Below, in pieces: positions 60,434 to 64,000 of a stretch of DNA of 64,000 bases. The position numbers were made by a program, and so were the translations under genes. Position 1 is the first letter of the stretch, and every line of letters starts with the position of its first letter. This DNA is from Cinclus cinclus (taxonomy: Eukaryota; Chordata; Aves; Passeriformes; Cinclidae), in assembly GCF_963662255.1 (NCBI RefSeq), contig NC_085046.1, forward strand, positions 129,873,332-129,937,331, given 5' to 3'. The notes beneath the pieces were generated by a model. That model made no database searches. It was not told the DNA's origin and saw nothing but the letters and a program-made list of their open reading frames with translations.

Positions 60434-63400
60434 GTAAGTTGTGATAAAGTTTAATTATGAACAGTCTGTACCTCTTCTGTCTTCCAGCTGTCAGCAGTAA
60501 TCCTCCCACTGGTCTTGGGAATGCTGACTAATGCATCAGGCATAGAAAATGTTGGAGTGCCCTGGAAGCCAAAGGTCTCAAAAGCAAAGCAAGTGGTTTT
60601 GAGGGGAGGGCCTAAGGGTAAAGGTCCCTCCTATGAACAGGAAGCTTTTAACATGAAACCCAGCCTCTTTTCAAGAGCAAAAAGCTAAAGCTTTGCCTTG
60701 GATTTCTCTTTGATAATTCTTTTTTTTTTTTTTTTCAGTTAGAATATAATCTCTCTAGCTGGGTAAACAAACAAGTCTGTGCAAGACAATTTAGAATCAG
60801 TTTTCTTTGTAAAATGATCTAAAATAATGAGTAGTTTTCCAATCAGAAGAAACATTACAGTCTCTTTTTCTGTAGATTTTTCTCCAGAGTGAGTTCTCTG
60901 ATAATGTGATAAAGCTCTGGCAGTATCAGTATCTTCTACCAGGCTTCCATGTTTCCACCAGCTTATAATTAGTTGATGGCTTTGCTTGTTTGTTATTTGT
61001 CAAATTTGACACCAGGCTAAAAAGATAAAAAATTACTGGTGTTAGGAATGGACATGAAGTAGAGAGGATCTGACAGACTAGAAAGTATTCATGCCAAGGT
61101 CTCCCATAATTGGGAAAACAAGCTAAAACCTTCATAGTGTTTAATGTCATAGCTCCCTTTCAGGAAATGTCAAGGGAAAAACCTTGATGCACCTTCCTAA
61201 TTACTTTTCTTCATAAATGTGGGCTTTGATAAAAAATATTTCTATTGTGCCTGTAAGCAGGCAAGCTCCATTAGTTTTAGGTGACTGCTGCTGCCAGTGG
61301 TGAATTTAGACCATACGATTGAATAATATGTTCAAACATTATTTCTGAAGAAATACATCAATACAACATTGCATTTCTGTGTTTCCCCAGCCTGAGAGGC
61401 ATTTCAGTCCTTCTGGTGAGAGGCTTGGTTGACCTATAGACTGTATCTATTTTGTGTATTATGCTTGATATCTATTCACTTAAATTTAACATTTCGGAAG
61501 AAAACATGTAATCCAGGCAGTACATGTATTCTTACCATCAAGGGAAGAAGACATACATTTCTCAAAGGTGATTGCTCCCGGCTCTGGCACAAACGTATGG
61601 AATATGTATTTATTTATGGAATATATGAATTTATTTATGGAATATATGCCTGTATTTTCCTTGAATTTACAGGGGGTCTGGATGACTTGCCAGACTGGAC
61701 TCATAATTTTTAGATGGTCAGAACCAGGGGTGATGAAATTTCTGCTTCTCAAGGGCCAGAGTATTTGTAGTGATTAACATCACTTGTAGATTGTATTAAC
61801 ATTCCCATTTGTCAAGTATCTGTCAGCTAAGGGCTGGCTAATTATACTTCCACATATACTTCCAGACCCACATGTATTTGAAATCTTATTTTAGTGTGCT
61901 TTCCACTGCCCAAACACAAAATTTTGTTAATTTCTTTGATGTAAGAATGTGGATTTTAAGCAGTGTTTTCTCCTCCAGTTTGAACTGAAGAAAGTCCTTA
62001 AAACTGCATAAACCTTTCATATGCCTTCACTGATTTTTAATTTACTGCCTAACTATATGCATTATTTTAACATGTTTAAATTGATGATTCACAGAATGCT
62101 GACATCTGATAGAATATTCTGAGAAAATAGTATTTCAGGCTTAACCTGTCTCTATCCTCTATCTGTTGCTTGAGACAGTATATTGGGTATAAATAAGCAC
62201 AAATAAGACTTACTAAGCCACTATTCCTTACTTTTGATATCCTCTGAGCCTTGCTGATAAATTAAAGCATGAATGAAAGAACTGTGTAGCTCTTAATGCT
62301 GCAAAAGTCAAGACAGCATGAGAGCTCTTCAGAGCAGAAGTGTCCCCTAGTTCCCGTATGTTATGCATCACACTGTGTTTGAGTCTGCATAAACAGTGAG
62401 AACAAACAAACTACAGATCACTGGATTTAAAATTTTTGTGACTTTAAAGCTTTTAACATAATTTCTACATATTTGGCTTGTGCGCTGAGTCTCAGGGATG
62501 AGATTAGTCAAGACTCACACCCATGCCAGACTGGTTCTCTGTATCAGCAAGCAGTCCTGAGGCACCCACTCCTGAGATCTCATGATTGTCTCAGAATCCT
62601 GACTTCCCTTTCAAAAATAGAAAGGAAGCCTTTGTGCTCATGGCTACAAAGAAATGCTTGGAAATGTAAGTGTTGTCAGTATGGTCATGCATACCTAACA
62701 AGTGTTTTCTCTGGGAACTATTCCAAAGTCCTTAGAATGAAACAGAGGGAGCAGTGCTCATGAAGGTAACCATCAGAGTGCTCTGTGGCTGGACGAGCAC
62801 AGCAAACTTGTTCTGTCAGTGAGGCAGGTGAAGGACATTCAAGCTACTGTTAAGGAGACTCCTGCCACTCTTGCTGCTCCCCTCAAGAATGCAGATGGCA
62901 GCTTCTGCTTGTACTGAGCACTGCTGAGCCTCAACTCTTGTTCTTTACAAAAGGCCTGTTTGAGTTCTGGGTTCACATAATTTGTAGGTGGGCAAGGTTC
63001 TGTTAGCATCCTTAATCTGGGCTGTGTCAATGAAGCCCTGTGAAGTGTTGTTTTTATTGTCCCAAACAGAATAGCCTCAAGGTTTCAACAAAGATAATAC
63101 ATGTTTCTCAACCCTTGTGGTCATCTTCAGAATCAGTTATCCCAGAAAAGTCTCTCCTGCACACTTGAGTGAGCAAGGATTTGAGTAGGAAAATGCACCA
63201 CAGCACTGAGTAGGTCCAGAAAGCGTAGAGCTGTGATCCTCTGGTGCACACACCGTGGTGGCTTCATGGGCTGTCTCTTCAGTGCCCTCTTGAGTAAAAT
63301 ATATTTTCTAATTTTCATTTTAGTAAACAGATAAGATATCTTCATGTTATGTATATACATATGTGCATATGCTGTCAAAAAAAGCTTTGGTAAAGGAAAT

Positions 63401-64000
63401 GTTTATTAATGTTATCAATGTTAATTAATATACAGAGCAGTGTTCATAAATTATAACATAGTCCTACTGAGTTTTCTTAGAAAGTCACATTCCACTTAAT
63501 TTATTCTGAAAATATAGGTGGTTTATTATTACAAAGGGCTTTCATCATACATAAACACTCAGTTCCATGAACCTGCCACAAATCCAAAGACAGAACTGTC
63601 CATGCCCCTGAAAGCAGATCACCTCTGAGAATAATAATTAATTAACTTCTGGAAATAATAAAACCATCTGAGTTTTCAGATTGTATCATGAGGTGTTCAG
63701 AAGTGTCTGGATATTTTTTCAAGTGTGATTTATGTAATTTGTGACTTGTTTATCTACTTTTAGCAGTGGTGAGGGGTTAGGAGCATTTTTCACCAATATA
63801 AATTAACTACACTGACACAAAACCATGTGATGGGCACACACTGCATCTAAGTGAATGTCAGGTTTGTTGACTTTATCAATTGTGATAAACTATATGGGAA
63901 ATAACTCAGTGCTCAGTGTCCAATTGCTTTCCTTTCTAAGGTACTTTATCCACAAGTGGTATCTGTTTCTAGACTGCTCATCTTCTCTTCCATGGGTATT
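60434..64000 (+). other. MATN2: MATN2 intron 6 (5' portion, runs off the window)
   Basis: No further coding exon was found after the third EGF module. The stretch is AT-rich. It contains a T run (60,720-60,737) and a short AT-rich tandem repeat at about 61,609-61,657. Open frames are short and unrecognised. Confidence 0.78.
61609..61657. repeat. AT-rich tandem repeat
   Basis: The unit 'tttatttatggaatatatg(aa)' is repeated twice, with a partial third copy just before it (about 21-24 bp period). The shadow frames MYLFMEYMNLFMEYM arise from it. Confidence 0.8.

Noticed and set aside
1..64000. Bacterial-type systems such as CRISPR arrays, insertion sequences or operons
   Set aside because: Gene structure, introns and repeats are those of a vertebrate nuclear genome; the tandem repeats are microsatellites without spacers.

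Overview
The window is vertebrate nuclear DNA, almost certainly from a bird. It has long introns, spliced exons with canonical GT/AG borders, a strong CpG island, CR1 LINE copies with the avian 3' end (ending in variants of ATGATTCTATGA) as the main interspersed repeat, and compact repeat content overall. I cannot name the species. No bacterial, plasmid or CRISPR structure is present.

Layout. (1) About 1-10,660 is the 3' end of LAPTM4B on the + strand: the last intron (1-8,622), the terminal coding exon (8,623-8,697) and a long 3' UTR with a poly(A) signal at 10,632. The intron carries a CR1 3' end at the left edge and two large polypurine/polypyrimidine microsatellites: a perfect (CCTTC)48 and a roughly 275-bp GGAA-type array. 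(2) About 10,660-22,790 is intergenic, without a recognisable gene. (3) About 22,790-24,250 is a CpG island. It should be the MATN2 promoter and contains a non-coding first exon ending in a consensus donor at 23,848/23,849. (4) 23,849-64,000 is the 5' part of MATN2 (matrilin-2), also + strand. It has exon 2 (5' UTR end, start codon, signal peptide; 33,389-33,550), exon 3 (complete first von Willebrand factor A domain; 46,524-47,093) and three EGF-like exons of exactly 123 bp (51,163-51,285; 54,621-54,743; 60,311-60,433). All are joined in phase 1. The gene continues beyond the right edge, where the remaining EGF repeats, second vWA domain and coiled coil are expected.

The gene order LAPTM4B then MATN2, same strand, matches the conserved arrangement known from human 8q22. 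The two genes are neighbours only: LAPTM4B is a late-endosomal/lysosomal membrane protein, and matrilin-2 is a secreted extracellular-matrix adaptor.

Mobile DNA in the MATN2 introns includes a 1.2-kb antisense CR1 with a broken reverse transcriptase (42,683-43,920), a probable 518-bp antisense solo LTR with a 6-bp target-site duplication (37,762-38,279), several short CR1 tails and two older repeat relics. I found no convincing undescribed biological system. The points most worth a second look are the paired purine/pyrimidine arrays, the solo LTR, a perfect inverted repeat in the CpG island, a perfect hairpin in intron 2, and the uncertain identity of the third EGF exon.
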